DNA of 64,000 bases from Kitasatospora sp. NBC_01287 (GTDB lineage: Bacteria; Actinomycetota; Actinomycetes; Streptomycetales; Streptomycetaceae): the NCBI RefSeq assembly GCF_026340565.1, contig NZ_JAPEPB010000001.1, forward strand, positions 1,860,001-1,924,000, read 5' to 3'. Of the stretch, positions 8,544 to 16,801 are shown piece after piece. Both the position numbers and the translations under genes were made by a program. The number at the start of each line of letters is the position of its first letter. Position 1 is the first letter of the stretch. The notes below the pieces were generated by a model, which worked only from the letters and a program-made list of their open reading frames with translations, searched no databases and had not been told where the DNA came from.

Positions 8544-9482
8544 TCAGATGGTGATTGTGACCAGGGGTTTTGCGGTTGCCAGGTAGTAGTTGGCTTCGTA
8601 CTCGATGGGCGGGATGTGGCCTATCTCTCCGTGGAGTCTGCGGTGGTTGTACCAGTCGACCCACTCGGCGGTGGCCAGCTCGACGTGGGAGAGGGTCCTC
8701 CAGGGTCGCTGGGGCTTGATGACCTCGGTCTTGTAGAGGCCGATCGTGGACTCCATGAGCGCGTTGTCGTAGGCGTCGCCGACAGAGCCGATCGAGGCCG
8801 CGATCTGGGCCTTGTCGAGGTGTTCGGCGAGCTTGAACGACGTATATTGCGAACCCGCGTCCGAGTGGTGCACGAGTTCCTTCGGCGCGGGCGGGCGGCC
8901 CTCACGGTCGCGCTGCCACAGGCCCATGTCCAGTGCGTCGAGGACGAGTTGGGTTTCTTTGGACGTCGAAGCTGACCAGCCGACGATGCGGCGGGAGAAG
9001 GTGTCCACGACGAAGGCGACGTAGACGACTCCGGCCCAGGTGGCGATGTGCGTGAAGTCGGCGACCCAGCAGCGGTTCGGCGCGGTGGCGACGAACTTGC
9101 GGTCCACCAGGTCCGGGGCACGCTCGGCGCCCGGGTCGGCGACGGTGGTGACCACCTTCTTGCCGCGCACCGCGCCGGCGATGCCGAGCTCGCGCATCAG
9201 TCGCTCGACGGTGCATCGGGCCACCGCGTGGCCCTGCCGGGCCAGCTCGCGCCAGACCTTCCGGGCCCCGTACACGCGGTAGTTGGCGTGGTAGACCTCC
9301 TGGATTAGCTCCTTGAGTTCCTTGTCGCGCACGGTGCGGGCGGATGGCGAGGCCACACGCTTCTTGTGGGCGTAGTAGGTGGAGGGGGCGATGCTGCAGC
9401 CGTGCTCGGTGAGTACGAGGCAGATCGGCTCGACGCCGCCGAAGCGGTCCCGGTGCTCGTCGACGAACGCTACGAGCGAAGG
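8544..9482 (-). CDS. IS3-family transposase OrfB (DDE catalytic subunit, expressed by frameshift)
   Basis: The orfB frame opens inside orfA and continues to TGA at 8544. Residues show the IS3 pattern: VDEHRDRFGGVEPICLVL, then YHANYRVYGARKVWREL, MRELGIAGAVRGKK, and the rve core with D in WVADFTHIATW, D in VHHSDAGSQYTS and E in AYDNALMESTIGLYKTE, ending WVDWYNHRRLHGEIG. All three acidic residues are present, so the enzyme could be active. It probably lacks its own start and is made as an OrfAB fusion by -1 slippage near 9480-9500. Confidence 0.88.
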   Translation of the reverse strand, partial: PSLVAFVDEHRDRFGGVEPICLVLTEHGCSIAPSTYYAHKKRVASPSARTVRDKELKELIQEVYHANYRVYGARKVWRELARQGHAVARCTVERLMRELGIAGAVRGKKVVTTVADPGAERAPDLVDRKFVATAPNRCWVADFTHIATWAGVVYVAFVVDTFSRRIVGWSASTSKETQLVLDALDMGLWQRDREGRPPAPKELVHHSDAGSQYTSFKLAEHLDKAQIAASIGSVGDAYDNALMESTIGLYKTEVIKPQRPWRTLSHVELATAEWVDWYNHRRLHGEIGHIPPIEYEANYYLATAKPLVTITI

Positions 9483-9796
9483 TGTGGCCGGTCGAGCTCG
9501 GCCGCGAAGAAACTCGCCGCGGCCTTGAGGATGTCGTTGGCGCGCTTGAGTTCGGCGATCTCCTTCTTCATCGCTTTGATCTGCGCGGACTCCTCCGTGG
9601 TCGTCCCCGGACGCTGCCCGGAGTCAACCTGGTCCCGGCGCACCCAGTTGCGCAGCGTCTCGGCGGAGCCGATGCCCAGCTTCTCCGCGACGGCCCGCAA
9701 TGCGGCCGACTCGTTCGGGTGGTCACCGAGGACCTCGGCGACCATGCGCACCGCACGACGGCGCAGCTCAGGCGGGTAGGAGGAAGGACGTGCCAT
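9470..9796 (-). CDS. IS3-family OrfA (helix-turn-helix DNA-binding subunit)
   Basis: 108 residues from ATG at 9796. Starts with the family pattern YPPELRRRAVRMVAEV, a helix-turn-helix (AVAEKLGIGSAETLRNWVRR) and a leucine-zipper-like segment (IKAMKKEIAELKRANDILK). Binds the inverted repeats and gives the N-terminus of OrfAB. Stop TAG at 9470 lies 12 bases inside the orfB frame, as expected for programmed frameshifting. Confidence 0.9.
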   Translation of the reverse strand: MARPSSYPPELRRRAVRMVAEVLGDHPNESAALRAVAEKLGIGSAETLRNWVRRDQVDSGQRPGTTTEESAQIKAMKKEIAELKRANDILKAAASFFAAELDRPHLRS

Positions 9797-9847
9797 GACT
9801 CGAATCCTTACACGAAATCGAGTCCCCACCGAACCCGGGGCGGTTCA

Positions 9848-10000
9848 ACCAGAGTCTTCACCGGTCCGTCGGCGCAGAGCATGGCATCGGTCAGCTCGAA
9901 CAGTGCGTCCGCCCGGGCAGTGAGGCATCATAAAAGCCCGCACGAAATCGGACATCAAGCTCAGTGCCCCGGCACGCTCGGCACTCTCCAGCACACTCAT
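9848..10000 (-). pseudogene. N-terminal scrap of a second NF041680-like transposase copy
   Basis: From an ATG at 10000 the sequence reads SVLESAERAGALSLMSDFV, then after a one-base shift LTARADALFELTDAMLCADG and PVKTL, colinear with residues 1-46 of the transposase at 7032-8481. It stops exactly at the IS3 inverted repeat. This is thus a second, diverged copy truncated at the IS3 junction. Confidence 0.7.
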
Positions 10001-10552
10001 CCTCAGTTTGTCATCGTGCCTTGCGGCCGAGCACATGATCACGCGGACATCCTCCAGCTGTCCTGCGAACACGAAAACCCTTGGTCAGCCATGGGGCCGA
10101 CCACAGGCAGAGGTTAAAGAACAAGCTAAGACACGCTCGCGGTATCCGCGGGCGATGGACGATGTCTGTCATTGGCCCGGACCGCGACATCACGGCCGGA
10201 CCGGACTTCGACCTCGGTCCGATGGATGCCTTCGCGGTGGCCCATCCCAATGAACCCTGGCGCTAACTGATCGCTGTCGACGACAAAGTGGCGGTCCTGC
10301 CTTGGAAGAATGCGATTCTTGTCAGCCGGCGTGGCGCCGTGCGTGTGGCCGGTCGGTCCACGTGCACGGCGCCACACCTGTGGGCCACGATCTGCGGTCT
10401 CGCGCCCCTACCCATCCCAGTGGCAACGGCGGCTGGTTTCGCACCGCTGCGGGGACACCTACCCGTCTTGCCAGGTAGAGGGAGCGCTATGCGACTGCCG
10501 GGAACGCGCTCCTCACCCACCACGCTGCCGCGTTGGGGTCAGCGCGATGCGT
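10001..10552. other. Intergenic region without recognisable gene
   Basis: Short frames exist on both strands but none shows a family motif together with a good ribosome binding site. One weak candidate on the plus strand starts at about 10162 and ends at 10266 (34 residues, VIGPDRDITAGPDF...); I do not call it. Probably decayed DNA between the IS cluster and the chromosomal genes. Confidence 0.4.
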
Positions 10553-11359
10553 TCACGGGCGTCGCAGGCGCGGGGTGGGGCAGTAGCGCGTGCCTCCTTC
10601 CACCGCGACAGTCAGCCCGGGGGAGATCTCGGTGAAGCCCGCGTCGCGCACCAGCGGCAGCCCGCCGCTGGTCAGCTCGCTCCAGCGGGCCGGGTCGGCG
10701 GTGCGCACCGCCAGCGCGAAGCCGCTCCGGGCCCACTCCTCGCGCTGCGCCCGGTCGAGCTGCCACCAGGCCAGCTGGGCCGCGTGGCCGGTCTGCGCCA
10801 TCGTCTTGCCGGCGCTCATCTCCAGCTCGGGGTTGATCCAGAGCACCGGCACGCCCTCGGCGGGAGCGGCGAGGCCGGCGCCCTCGGGATCGCTCAGCTC
10901 GGTGCCGGAGACCTGGGGGTTCGGGTGGGGTGCGTCTTGGGGATCGTCGGTCAACTCAAGCCCTGCCACCTGGAGCTTGGCCAGCTCCTTCGGCCAGCCG
11001 TCCAGCGGCACCGGCGGGTACACCCGCACCTCGGCCTGCTTCCCGATCACGGTGATGCCGGGCAGCTCGGCCGCCTTGCGCCACTCGCCGCCCCGGGCCC
11101 GCCGGACCACCTTCCGAATCCGGGCGTCCTCCCACGCATGCACCAGCTCGGCCCACTCGCCGTCCTCGGCGGTCACTCGCGGATCGGCGAGCAGCGTGAG
11201 CACAGCACGTGCCGACGTCTCCAGCGCATCGGTCCGCCTCGGCGGGTCGGTCTTCTCCAGGTGCAGCACCAAGGGCAGCACGAACTGCGGGTTGGCATCG
11301 CGGTCCGCGGGTGCGTCGGCGGGGCTGGGGGCGTCGAAGGGCTCGGATGATGAGGTCAC
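10553..11359 (-). CDS. PTH2-type peptidyl-tRNA hydrolase domain protein
   Basis: 268 residues from GTG. The C-terminal half carries the PTH2 signature: VLWINPELEMSAGKTMAQTG followed by HAAQLAWW, matching the MSxGKxxAQxxHAA motif where the Lys and His are functionally important. PTH2 enzymes release peptides from peptidyl-tRNA. The first 150 residues (LPLVLHLEKTDPPRRTDALE, alpha-helical, then ITVIGKQAEVRVYPPVPLDG) are a separate actinobacterial extension I cannot name. Nine bases downstream of a truncated GNAT-like frame. The start has no strong ribosome binding site, so the true start might be internal. Confidence 0.75.
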   Translation of the reverse strand: MTSSSEPFDAPSPADAPADRDANPQFVLPLVLHLEKTDPPRRTDALETSARAVLTLLADPRVTAEDGEWAELVHAWEDARIRKVVRRARGGEWRKAAELPGITVIGKQAEVRVYPPVPLDGWPKELAKLQVAGLELTDDPQDAPHPNPQVSGTELSDPEGAGLAAPAEGVPVLWINPELEMSAGKTMAQTGHAAQLAWWQLDRAQREEWARSGFALAVRTADPARWSELTSGGLPLVRDAGFTEISPGLTVAVEGGTRYCPTPRLRRP

Positions 11360-11368
11360 CGGGACAGG

Positions 11369-11830
11369 CTACCGGCGGGCTTCGTGCGGCCCAGGGGCAG
11401 CGTGGAGCCCCGCCCGCGCGCCACTGGGGAAGCGCGCAGGCACCTCGGGGTCGTCCGACTCGTAGGCGCACGGCTCGTCCGGGCCGTGGTCGTGAAGGGG
11501 GGCCGGGTAGCAGACGGCCACCGTCCCGGGGACGGCCAGCCGACGGAGCGCGGTGACGGCCAGGCGCATCCCCACCCCCTTGCCGCGCCGCTCGTCGGCG
11601 ACGTGGACCGCCTCCAGCAGCGGCAGAAGCGTCGGCTTCATCTCGGCCAGCGCGGGTACCAGGCCGCCATCCTCGGTGAAGATCACGCGCGGGATGCGGT
11701 CGAGAAACCCGAGGTCCACGCGCAGCACCGCGCCGGGGGTCCGGGTCACACCGCAGATTAGGCAGAGAGCCACGCACCTCAGGTCAGCGCGCATTTCAGG
11801 CCCGCCAAAGGGGGGTCCCCGATCGCACAA
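11369..11830 (-). pseudogene. Truncated GNAT acetyltransferase-like gene
   Basis: The middle of this frame reads like the acetyl-CoA binding part of a GNAT: LLEAVHVADERRGKGVGMRL (Arg/Gly-rich loop, R-x-x-G-x-G) and a following LAVTALRRL helix, then VAVCYPAPL, a pattern found in streptomycete GNATs. The N-terminal half of the fold is missing: the first 60 residues are not GNAT-like and the frame's start has no clear ribosome binding site. More likely a 5'-deleted gene than a functional one. It directly precedes the PTH2 gene. Confidence 0.5.
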
Positions 11831-11846
11831 CCGATCCGAGGCGCAT

Positions 11847-12005
11847 TCACGTCCCGGTCAGTGAATCGACCCACTGGGGAGTCACCCCTCCAGGGTCTGA
11901 CTGAACATCAACGACCTCGGCCACCCGTCCGGCGGCCGCGTCATGCTCTTGCTGCGCGGTGCTGGTGGGCGTGCGGTCACGCCCCGTCGTGGTCGAGGTA
12001 CTCAT
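11847..12005 (-). CDS. Small hypothetical protein downstream of decayed XRE gene
   Basis: 52 residues, ATG with GGAGG at 8-nt spacing. Sequence is Thr/Ser-rich at the start and acidic later (VAEVVDVQSDPGGVTPQWVD). No family recognised. Its position just after an XRE/DUF5753 gene matches that of the small gene at 15646-15831 after the intact XRE gene, with the same ribosome-binding-site layout, so it may be the companion of a now broken regulator. Confidence 0.5.
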   Translation of the reverse strand: MSTSTTTGRDRTPTSTAQQEHDAAAGRVAEVVDVQSDPGGVTPQWVDSLTGT

Positions 12006-12110
12006 GCGCGCTGCCTCCGCTGCGTCGCGTCTGCGACTGGGACGCCGTCGGCAGGAAGGTAGAGAAGACCGGACAGCGGCCGCCACGAACTCGCAGCAGC
12101 TTGCAGCCTT

Positions 12111-12543
12111 TCACCCGAGGGCGTCTATCGCTGCTGCGATCAGAGGCCGAGCAGCTCCCCCGTATACCGCCTGCTTGGACAGTTCCGTGAACGCCTTGAG
12201 GTAGTCGGCGATCTCCCTCGGGGCCGTCACCGTTACTGCTGCTGATAGGAGTTCGACGTTGACGCGCTGGTCATCGAAGATCGTGAACGTTGCGATTCGC
12301 CGCGACAAGGTCGATGGCCTGTTCTTCGGCTCCGCATGCTTTGCACCAGGCGCGAATATCAGCATCGGACGGAGCCGTGTTCCCGCTGGCGATCCGCGAG
12401 GACCTGGACTCACTCCAGCCGCACAGTGAAGCCGGTTCACGGCCAGTCAGGCCGACCTCACGCTGAAGCTCGCTCAGCCGCACGGCCAGGGCGGCCCGTA
12501 CGGCCCGTGCGGCTTGAGCACTTGATGATGGAGAGGAGGACAC
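12111..12543 (-). pseudogene. XRE/DUF5753 regulator with large internal deletion
   Basis: The 5' part encodes a helix-turn-helix domain (AALAVRLSELQREVGLTGRE, SRIASGNTAPSDADIRAWCK) and the 3' part the end of a DUF5753 domain (FTIFDDQRVNVELLS, VYGGAARPLIAAAIDALG). Both halves align with the intact regulator at 15932-16780, but about 150 codons between them are gone and the halves are out of frame, joining near 12300. A dead Scr1-type regulator lying outside the integrated element. Confidence 0.75.
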
Positions 12544-12609
12544 GCGGCAATGACCCGCTGGACCCGGATCAGATCTCGTAAGCGACTCACGGGCCAACTG
12601 GAGCGCCCC

Positions 12610-13530
12610 CTACCGCCGGTACCCCCGCCCCGTCTCGCGCTCCTCCGCCTCCTCGTAGCCGAGGAACCAGCCCTCCGGGTGGGTGGCGGCGAGCAGGGCG
12701 TCCAGTCGGACCTCGCTGTCCTCCTCCGCCTCCTGGCCGGCCATGTCGTAGACGCCGAGCAGCTCGTCGGCGCAGCCTTCCCAGTCGTAGTCGTAGAGGT
12801 CGGCGGGCAGGTCGCCCATCAGGTCGGCCACCGCCTGGGGCTGGGCGCCGAGCAGGGCGCGGGCGTCGGCGAGGGCCAGGCGCAGGGCCAACTCCTCGCC
12901 GGGGCAGCGCGGCAGCGGCCACTCGCCGAGGCCGAGGTCCTCGGCCAGGTCGTCGAAGGCGCGGGCCATGGCGCGGCGCCAGGACCGGTGCATGTGCCAG
13001 CTGCGCTGGGGCAGGCGGGCGAAGATCGCCCAGTCCTGGTCGTCCTCGTCGGTGACCGGTTCGTCGCCGTGCTCGTCCAGGTCGTCGTAGGCGGCGTCGG
13101 CGAGCGCGAGCAGCTGGGTGTGCAGCAGGCAGGCGGTGCGCGGGGTGAGGGTCCAGTCGCCCGCCTCGCCGTCCTCGCCGTCCAGCGGGAAGAGGTCGGC
13201 GAAATCGGGGGCGAAGTCCTCGGTGGTGCTGATCTCCAGGGTGCCGCCCATCGCCTCGATGCCGGGCAGCGCGCCGATCAACCGGTCCGGGTGCAGCAGG
13301 GCGCCGAGCGCGGCGTGCGGGTCCTCGGCGACCTCGCGCAGCAGCTCCGAGCGCTGGGCCGCGGGGTCGATCCCGGCGAACTCCAGCTCCTCGACGGCAG
13401 CCAGTGCCGCGGCCCGTAGCGCCGGCCAGTCGGTCACCCGGATCCCGAGCACCACGGTCGCCTCGACCTCCAGTGCCCCCGGATTGTCCGTCGCGCCTGG
13501 TCCCTGCGGATGATCACGTCGCTCGCCCAT
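12610..13530 (-). CDS. Conserved hypothetical acidic protein
   Basis: 306 residues from ATG at 13530; the frame is open further upstream, but that region is taken by the opposite-strand YbjQ gene. Rich in Asp, Glu, Leu and Ala, with no signal peptide or membrane segment. Visible features: GIRVTDWPALRAAALAAVEE near the start, many acidic stretches (LDEHGDEPVTDEDDQDW), and a Trp-rich RSWHMHRSWRRAMARAF near the middle. I do not recognise a family. It ends 66 bp from the deleted XRE gene and is divergent from the YbjQ-like gene. Confidence 0.6.
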   Translation of the reverse strand: MGERRDHPQGPGATDNPGALEVEATVVLGIRVTDWPALRAAALAAVEELEFAGIDPAAQRSELLREVAEDPHAALGALLHPDRLIGALPGIEAMGGTLEISTTEDFAPDFADLFPLDGEDGEAGDWTLTPRTACLLHTQLLALADAAYDDLDEHGDEPVTDEDDQDWAIFARLPQRSWHMHRSWRRAMARAFDDLAEDLGLGEWPLPRCPGEELALRLALADARALLGAQPQAVADLMGDLPADLYDYDWEGCADELLGVYDMAGQEAEEDSEVRLDALLAATHPEGWFLGYEEAEERETGRGYRR

Positions 13531-13632
13531 GCGCCTACGGTACGGCTTTTCGCGGCGCCGCTCACCGGTGCGGCCCCAGGTTTTCGGGCGCGGTTGCCGG
13601 ACTCGGCGCCGGTGGGCGCGCAGGATGGGGGG

Positions 13633-13968
13633 ATGAGCAACCTTGATGAGTACGGTGGCGGCCCCGGAGCGAACGCGGACGTCCTGGTGGTGACCACCAA
13701 CGACGCGCCCGGGTACCGGGTGGACCGGGTGATCGGGGAGGTGTTCGGGCTGACCGTGCGCAGTCGGCACCTCGGCACGCAGATCGGCGCCTCGTTCAAG
13801 TCGATGCTGGGCGGCGAGCTGCGCGGGCTGACCAAGACGCTGGTGGAGAGCCGCAACCAGGCGATGGAGCGGCTGGTCGAGCAGGCCAAGGCGCGGGGCG
13901 CGAACGCGGTGCTGATGATGCGCTTCGACGTCACCGAGGCCGCCGGAACACCTGTGCATCTTATCTGA
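13633..13968 (+). pseudogene. YbjQ/UPF0145-family gene, 5' part, interrupted by the integrated element
   Basis: ATG at 13633. The sequence follows the YbjQ (DUF74, heavy-metal-binding-like) fold: VLVVTTNDAPGYRVDRVIGE, SRHLGTQIGASFKSMLGGEL, ESRNQAMERLVEQAKARGAN and VLMMRFDV. After T-E-A-A the frame leaves the family and stops at 13968. The missing end (DLGTEICAYGTAVVI) is found in frame at 27208-27279 after the same 13 bases. Joining 13633-13932 to 27208-27279 gives a normal 123-residue protein. The gene is thus the attachment target. Confidence 0.92.
13933..13945 (+). other. Left attachment site core (attL)
   Basis: ACCGAGGCCGCCG, identical to 27208-27220. It encodes T-E-A-A within the YbjQ gene and marks where gene and element diverge. 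A 13-bp shared core is compatible with a large serine integrase, where the true crossover is a central dinucleotide. Confidence 0.88.
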
Positions 13969-13991
13969 GCTGCGGAAACGCGGCCTGTCTC

Positions 13992-14798
13992 TCACCCACG
14001 CAGGTGGAAAGCCCGCGCCCACCGCTCCGCCGCCTCCGTGAGCCGCACGCGCTGCGGCAACGGGTCCTCAGCAGTACGGCTTGCCCAGAACGCGTGGATG
14101 GTCCGGGCGAAGATCCCCAGCCGCTCCGGGTCCGCGTCGCGGTAGGCCGGGACGTGCCGGGCCACCTCGTGAGCCTGCTCCGGCGGGTGCCCCGCTGCGA
14201 TCAGCCGGGGCACCCACAAGGCCGCGTCCGTCCACTCCGGCCCCGGGCAGGACAGGGCCCAGTCGATCAGCCGGACACCGGAGCCGGTCACCAGGAGATT
14301 GAACTCCCCCGCATCGGTGTGAGCGAGCGTGCGCCCGTCCAGGGCCCCCTCACCGCCAGGGGGCACGAACCGGGCCAGGCGGTCACTCAGCGGCTTCTTA
14401 CTGACCTCGACGGGCCAGGGGTGCCCCGACACGATCGAGAGCGCGTAGGCAAGCGGGCGCAGGTCCGGCGAGTCGGGGGCGAAGCTGGGGTGCCTTCCCG
14501 CGAGCGCGCCGTACCCGTAGAGCAGCCAGCCCCCGCCCTCGGCCTGCCAGAGCAACGGCGGGGCCAGCGGAGCTGCGGCGGTCACCCGCGCCTCGTGCCG
14601 GTAGACCCACGCCGTAGGACTGTCCGCCGGGGTGGCCTTCACGAAGACGGGACCGGTTCGGGTGTCCAACATGCTGGCGAAAGCGGACATGACCCCCATC
14701 TCCGCGCTCCGCGCGCCGAGTACCTGACCCGTGTGGTTCTGCACCGCCTCCCGCGCTTCTTCGGGGAGTCCGGCCCAGTCGGTTCGTTGCGACGACAC
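13992..14798 (-). CDS. Aminoglycoside phosphotransferase-like (APH/kinase-fold) protein
   Basis: 268 residues; GTG start with AAGGA 6 nt upstream. Kinase-like features of the APH family: FVKATPADSPTAWVYRHEAR (Lys and Glu of the N-lobe), the catalytic-loop version LAHTDAGEFNLLVTGSG with H-x-D and Asn, and the metal-binding IDWALSCPGPEWTDAALWV. C-terminal helices follow. Substrate unknown; in this family it can be an antibiotic or a metabolite. It is the last gene of the element's left module and is separated from the preceding gene by a strong terminator-like hairpin. Confidence 0.78.
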   Translation of the reverse strand: MSSQRTDWAGLPEEAREAVQNHTGQVLGARSAEMGVMSAFASMLDTRTGPVFVKATPADSPTAWVYRHEARVTAAAPLAPPLLWQAEGGGWLLYGYGALAGRHPSFAPDSPDLRPLAYALSIVSGHPWPVEVSKKPLSDRLARFVPPGGEGALDGRTLAHTDAGEFNLLVTGSGVRLIDWALSCPGPEWTDAALWVPRLIAAGHPPEQAHEVARHVPAYRDADPERLGIFARTIHAFWASRTAEDPLPQRVRLTEAAERWARAFHLRG

Positions 14799-14824
14799 TG
14801 ATGATCCTTTGCCTGAACAGGGAA

Positions 14825-14853
14825 GGCCGGTGCCCCGCTACGGGGCACCGGCC
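14825..14853 (-). terminator. Hairpin between WH-motif gene and kinase-like gene
   Basis: Perfect 13-bp stem (14825-14837 / 14841-14853) with a 3-nt loop, just after the stop at 14866. It would separate the kinase-like gene from the rest of the module or make its expression depend on read-through. Confidence 0.75.
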
Positions 14854-14865
14854 GGGCTTGCTAGG

Positions 14866-15342
14866 TCAGCCCCTCTTGCCCGTGAACGGGCTGTCGGAGC
14901 AGTTGGCGTGGCACTGCGAGCAGTCCGCCAACTCGATCTCCGGCCAGAAGTCCGGTTCGAGCAGGAACCCCAACTCCGCGATGGCGTCGATGGCGCGGGC
15001 CCGCAGCACCTTGCCTCCGCCGTGCTCCTCCGGGTCCAGGTAGCCCGGCTTGTGGTGCACCATCTTGCCGAACGAGGACGTACACCACGTCATGTAAGCC
15101 TCGGTGTTGAGCACGAACGCGTGCCAGTAGTCATCCACCTCCGGCGACGGGCTCAGCGGCCGGTCGCTGGTGGCACAGGCGGTCAGGAACGCCGCCATCT
15201 GACCAACTCCCAGTTCCGCACGCTCCTCGGTCACCGCCGGGTGCTGCGCCCGCATCGTGGTGATGATCAGGGCGCGGACCTCCGGGCGGATGAGGGTGCG
15301 CGGGTCCGTGCCCGCCGACACAGGCTTGATGGTTTCGCTCAT
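14866..15342 (-). CDS. Glycine-rich-domain-protein-like (WH motif) protein with Cys cluster
   Basis: 158 residues; ATG preceded by GGAGG. The centre reads VDDYWHAFVLNTEAYMTWC, then FGKMVHHKPGY (Asp71, Trp73, His74, Tyr83, Cys87, His96, His97), the pattern found in proteins annotated as glycine-rich-domain-containing-protein-1-like. The tail carries CSQCHANC (Cys141, Cys144, Cys148), a likely metal or disulfide site. The conserved His/Asp/Cys set suggests metal binding, but no activity is established that I know of. Part of the XRE module in the integrated element. Confidence 0.65.
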   Translation of the reverse strand: MSETIKPVSAGTDPRTLIRPEVRALIITTMRAQHPAVTEERAELGVGQMAAFLTACATSDRPLSPSPEVDDYWHAFVLNTEAYMTWCTSSFGKMVHHKPGYLDPEEHGGGKVLRARAIDAIAELGFLLEPDFWPEIELADCSQCHANCSDSPFTGKRG

Positions 15343-15472
15343 GGTGCGTACCTCCGTGCGTCGAAGTGATTGGCGCTTGCAACCCGCCTGTCACATCCCC
15401 AGAGATGACAGGGCGGGGGCTTGGAACCCGTGACAGGCCGGACGACCCTTTCCACGGCCCGGCACGGGAGTC

Positions 15473-15646
15473 TCAGATGCGGTGGCGGTGCCGGGCCATG
15501 CCCTCACGCAGCCGCCGCATGGTGTCCGACTCGGCGGCAGGCTCCAACGCTCCGGGGCCGGAGGGGAACTCCGGGTCGCTGGACTGCTCGTCGGCCTCGG
15601 GCTCGCAGTAGGGCGAGTCGGCCGGCAGCTGAGGCTGACCGCCCAT
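15473..15646 (-). CDS. Small acidic hypothetical protein
   Basis: 57 residues. The ATG overlaps the TGA of the preceding gene (TGATG), so translation is probably coupled. Pro/Glu/Asp-rich in the first 35 residues (ADSPYCEPEADEQSSDPEF) and basic at the end (MRRLREGMARHRHRI). No family recognised. The overlap and shared strand make it a real gene more likely than chance. Confidence 0.6.
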   Translation of the reverse strand: MGGQPQLPADSPYCEPEADEQSSDPEFPSGPGALEPAAESDTMRRLREGMARHRHRI

Positions 15647-15831
15647 CACGCCGCCCCCTTTGCCACTCGGTGCCTGGGGCACTCACAGTGCTTCACGTAG
15701 GCGTGCCCCGGGCCCAGGTTCGCGGTCAGGCGTTCCACAGCCGTCGGGTCGTAGTCGTCCAGGGGGTTGCCGGAGCTCGGCTTGGTGCGCTGCTCCGCGC
15801 GGTACTGGGCCATCGTCCTCGGGCTGCTCAT
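15646..15831 (-). CDS. Small hypothetical protein with CxCxxH motif
   Basis: 61 residues; ATG with GGAGG at 8-nt spacing. Polar N-terminus (MAQYRAEQRTKPSSGNPLDD) followed by VERLTANLGPGHAYVKHCEC-PRHR, where Cys-x-Cys-x-x-His could bind a metal. No family recognised. It follows the XRE/DUF5753 regulator by 100 bp and is coupled to the next small gene. Confidence 0.6.
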   Translation of the reverse strand: MSSPRTMAQYRAEQRTKPSSGNPLDDYDPTAVERLTANLGPGHAYVKHCECPRHRVAKGAA

Positions 15832-15931
15832 GCTCACTACCTCCGGTGCAATCCCGTCTGCAATCCCGTTAGCAGGAAGGTAGGGACTGGGCAGACCGAC
15901 CCGCGAGCAAGTTGCACGACCTTGCACGGAT

Positions 15932-16780
15932 TCACCCGAGGGCGGCTATCGCCGACGTGATGAGCGCACGCGCCTGGGCACCGTAGACAGCCATCCGAGA
16001 CAGCTCTTGGAACGCCCGTGCATAGGTGGCAACCTCGCCGGGCGTCGTGATGACCACGCGCGCGGATAGCAGCTCCACCTGTACCCGGGCGTCATCAAAA
16101 ATGGAGAACGTCTCCATGGGCCACAGCTCCCGGCGGCCAGCGTGCGGCACCACTCCGAGCGACACGTTCGGCAGAGCGATCACGGCCAGCAGGTGACCGA
16201 GCTGCCCGGCCATGCCGTCCGAGTCGGCCATCTGGTGATGCAACACGCCCTGCTCGACCAGCAGGGCGAACCGGTGATTGCCCTCGCGGAGGACGTGAGA
16301 TCGCGCCACACGAGCCGCTACGGCTTCTGGCACGTCGTTTGGGATGCCCCGGAACTCAGTGATCGCCTCCAGCAATCCCGTTGCGTAGGCAGGGGTTTGA
16401 AGCAGTCCAGGCACCACCGTGGAGCAGTAGACCCGCATGAGGCGCGTCCGCTCGTAGAGCGGCACCACCTCTTCCTGCGCACGGCGCATGCCGCTGCTGT
16501 GGAGCCGCTTCCACTCGGTATACATCGAGTCGGCCGACCGGGACGCGGCGATAAGGTCAGGCGCTCGCTCCGGCACGCCGCACACCTCGCACCACACCCG
16601 GATATCGGCGTCGGAGGGCGTGGTGCGTGCGTTCTCGATCCGAGAGGACTTGGACGGGTGCCACCCACAGCGCTGGGCCAGCTCAAGGCCGGACAGTTCA
16701 GCGTCCCTGCGGATGGCTCCCAAGGCATCGGCGATGGCTTTCCGGGCCTCTTGAGCACTGGAGAGCGGAGAGGCGGGCAT
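15932..16780 (-). CDS. XRE-family regulator with DUF5753 (Scr1-type) C-terminal domain
   Basis: 282 residues. Residues 8-70 form a helix-turn-helix (AIRRDAELSGLELAQRCGWH, PSKSSRIENARTTPSDADIR). Residues 95-282 match DUF5753: VPLYERTRLMRVYCSTVVPG-LLQT, YATGLLEAI, RFALLVEQGVLHHQM, GVVPHAGRRELWPMETFSIF, VYGAQARALITSAI. Family knowledge: these regulators are abundant in streptomycetes and are often encoded beside a small partner protein in antitoxin-like or developmental pairs. Here it follows a DUF6879 gene by 21 bp. A broken relative lies outside the element at 12111-12543. Confidence 0.9.
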   Translation of the reverse strand: MPASPLSSAQEARKAIADALGAIRRDAELSGLELAQRCGWHPSKSSRIENARTTPSDADIRVWCEVCGVPERAPDLIAASRSADSMYTEWKRLHSSGMRRAQEEVVPLYERTRLMRVYCSTVVPGLLQTPAYATGLLEAITEFRGIPNDVPEAVAARVARSHVLREGNHRFALLVEQGVLHHQMADSDGMAGQLGHLLAVIALPNVSLGVVPHAGRRELWPMETFSIFDDARVQVELLSARVVITTPGEVATYARAFQELSRMAVYGAQARALITSAIAALG

Positions 16781-16801
16781 GGTCAGGCTTGTCCTGGCCC
16801 C

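Larger units (their letters stand above)
8517..9847 (-). mobile_element. IS3-family insertion sequence, apparently complete
   Basis: About 1.33 kb bounded by long imperfect inverted repeats (8516-8541 and 9823-9848; one mismatch over 26 bases), with ends of the IS3 type (TG...CA). It contains orfA and orfB in the overlapping, -1 shifted arrangement typical of the family. I see no convincing target duplication, which may mean later rearrangement. Upstream of the frameshifted DDE transposase on one side, and cutting a second copy of that same transposase on the other. Confidence 0.88.

Noticed and set aside
8517-9847. Target-site duplication for the first IS3 element
   Set aside because: Flanking triplets and quadruplets do not match (GAT or GGAT versus ACC), so I do not claim one.
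10081-10266. Small gene on the plus strand in the IS/chromosome gap
   Set aside because: No clear ribosome binding site or homology pattern; too short to call on composition.
12610-14022. Longer version of the minus-strand hypothetical protein
   Set aside because: The extra N-terminal part is only the complement of the YbjQ gene and crosses the attachment site; the ATG at 13530 fits better.
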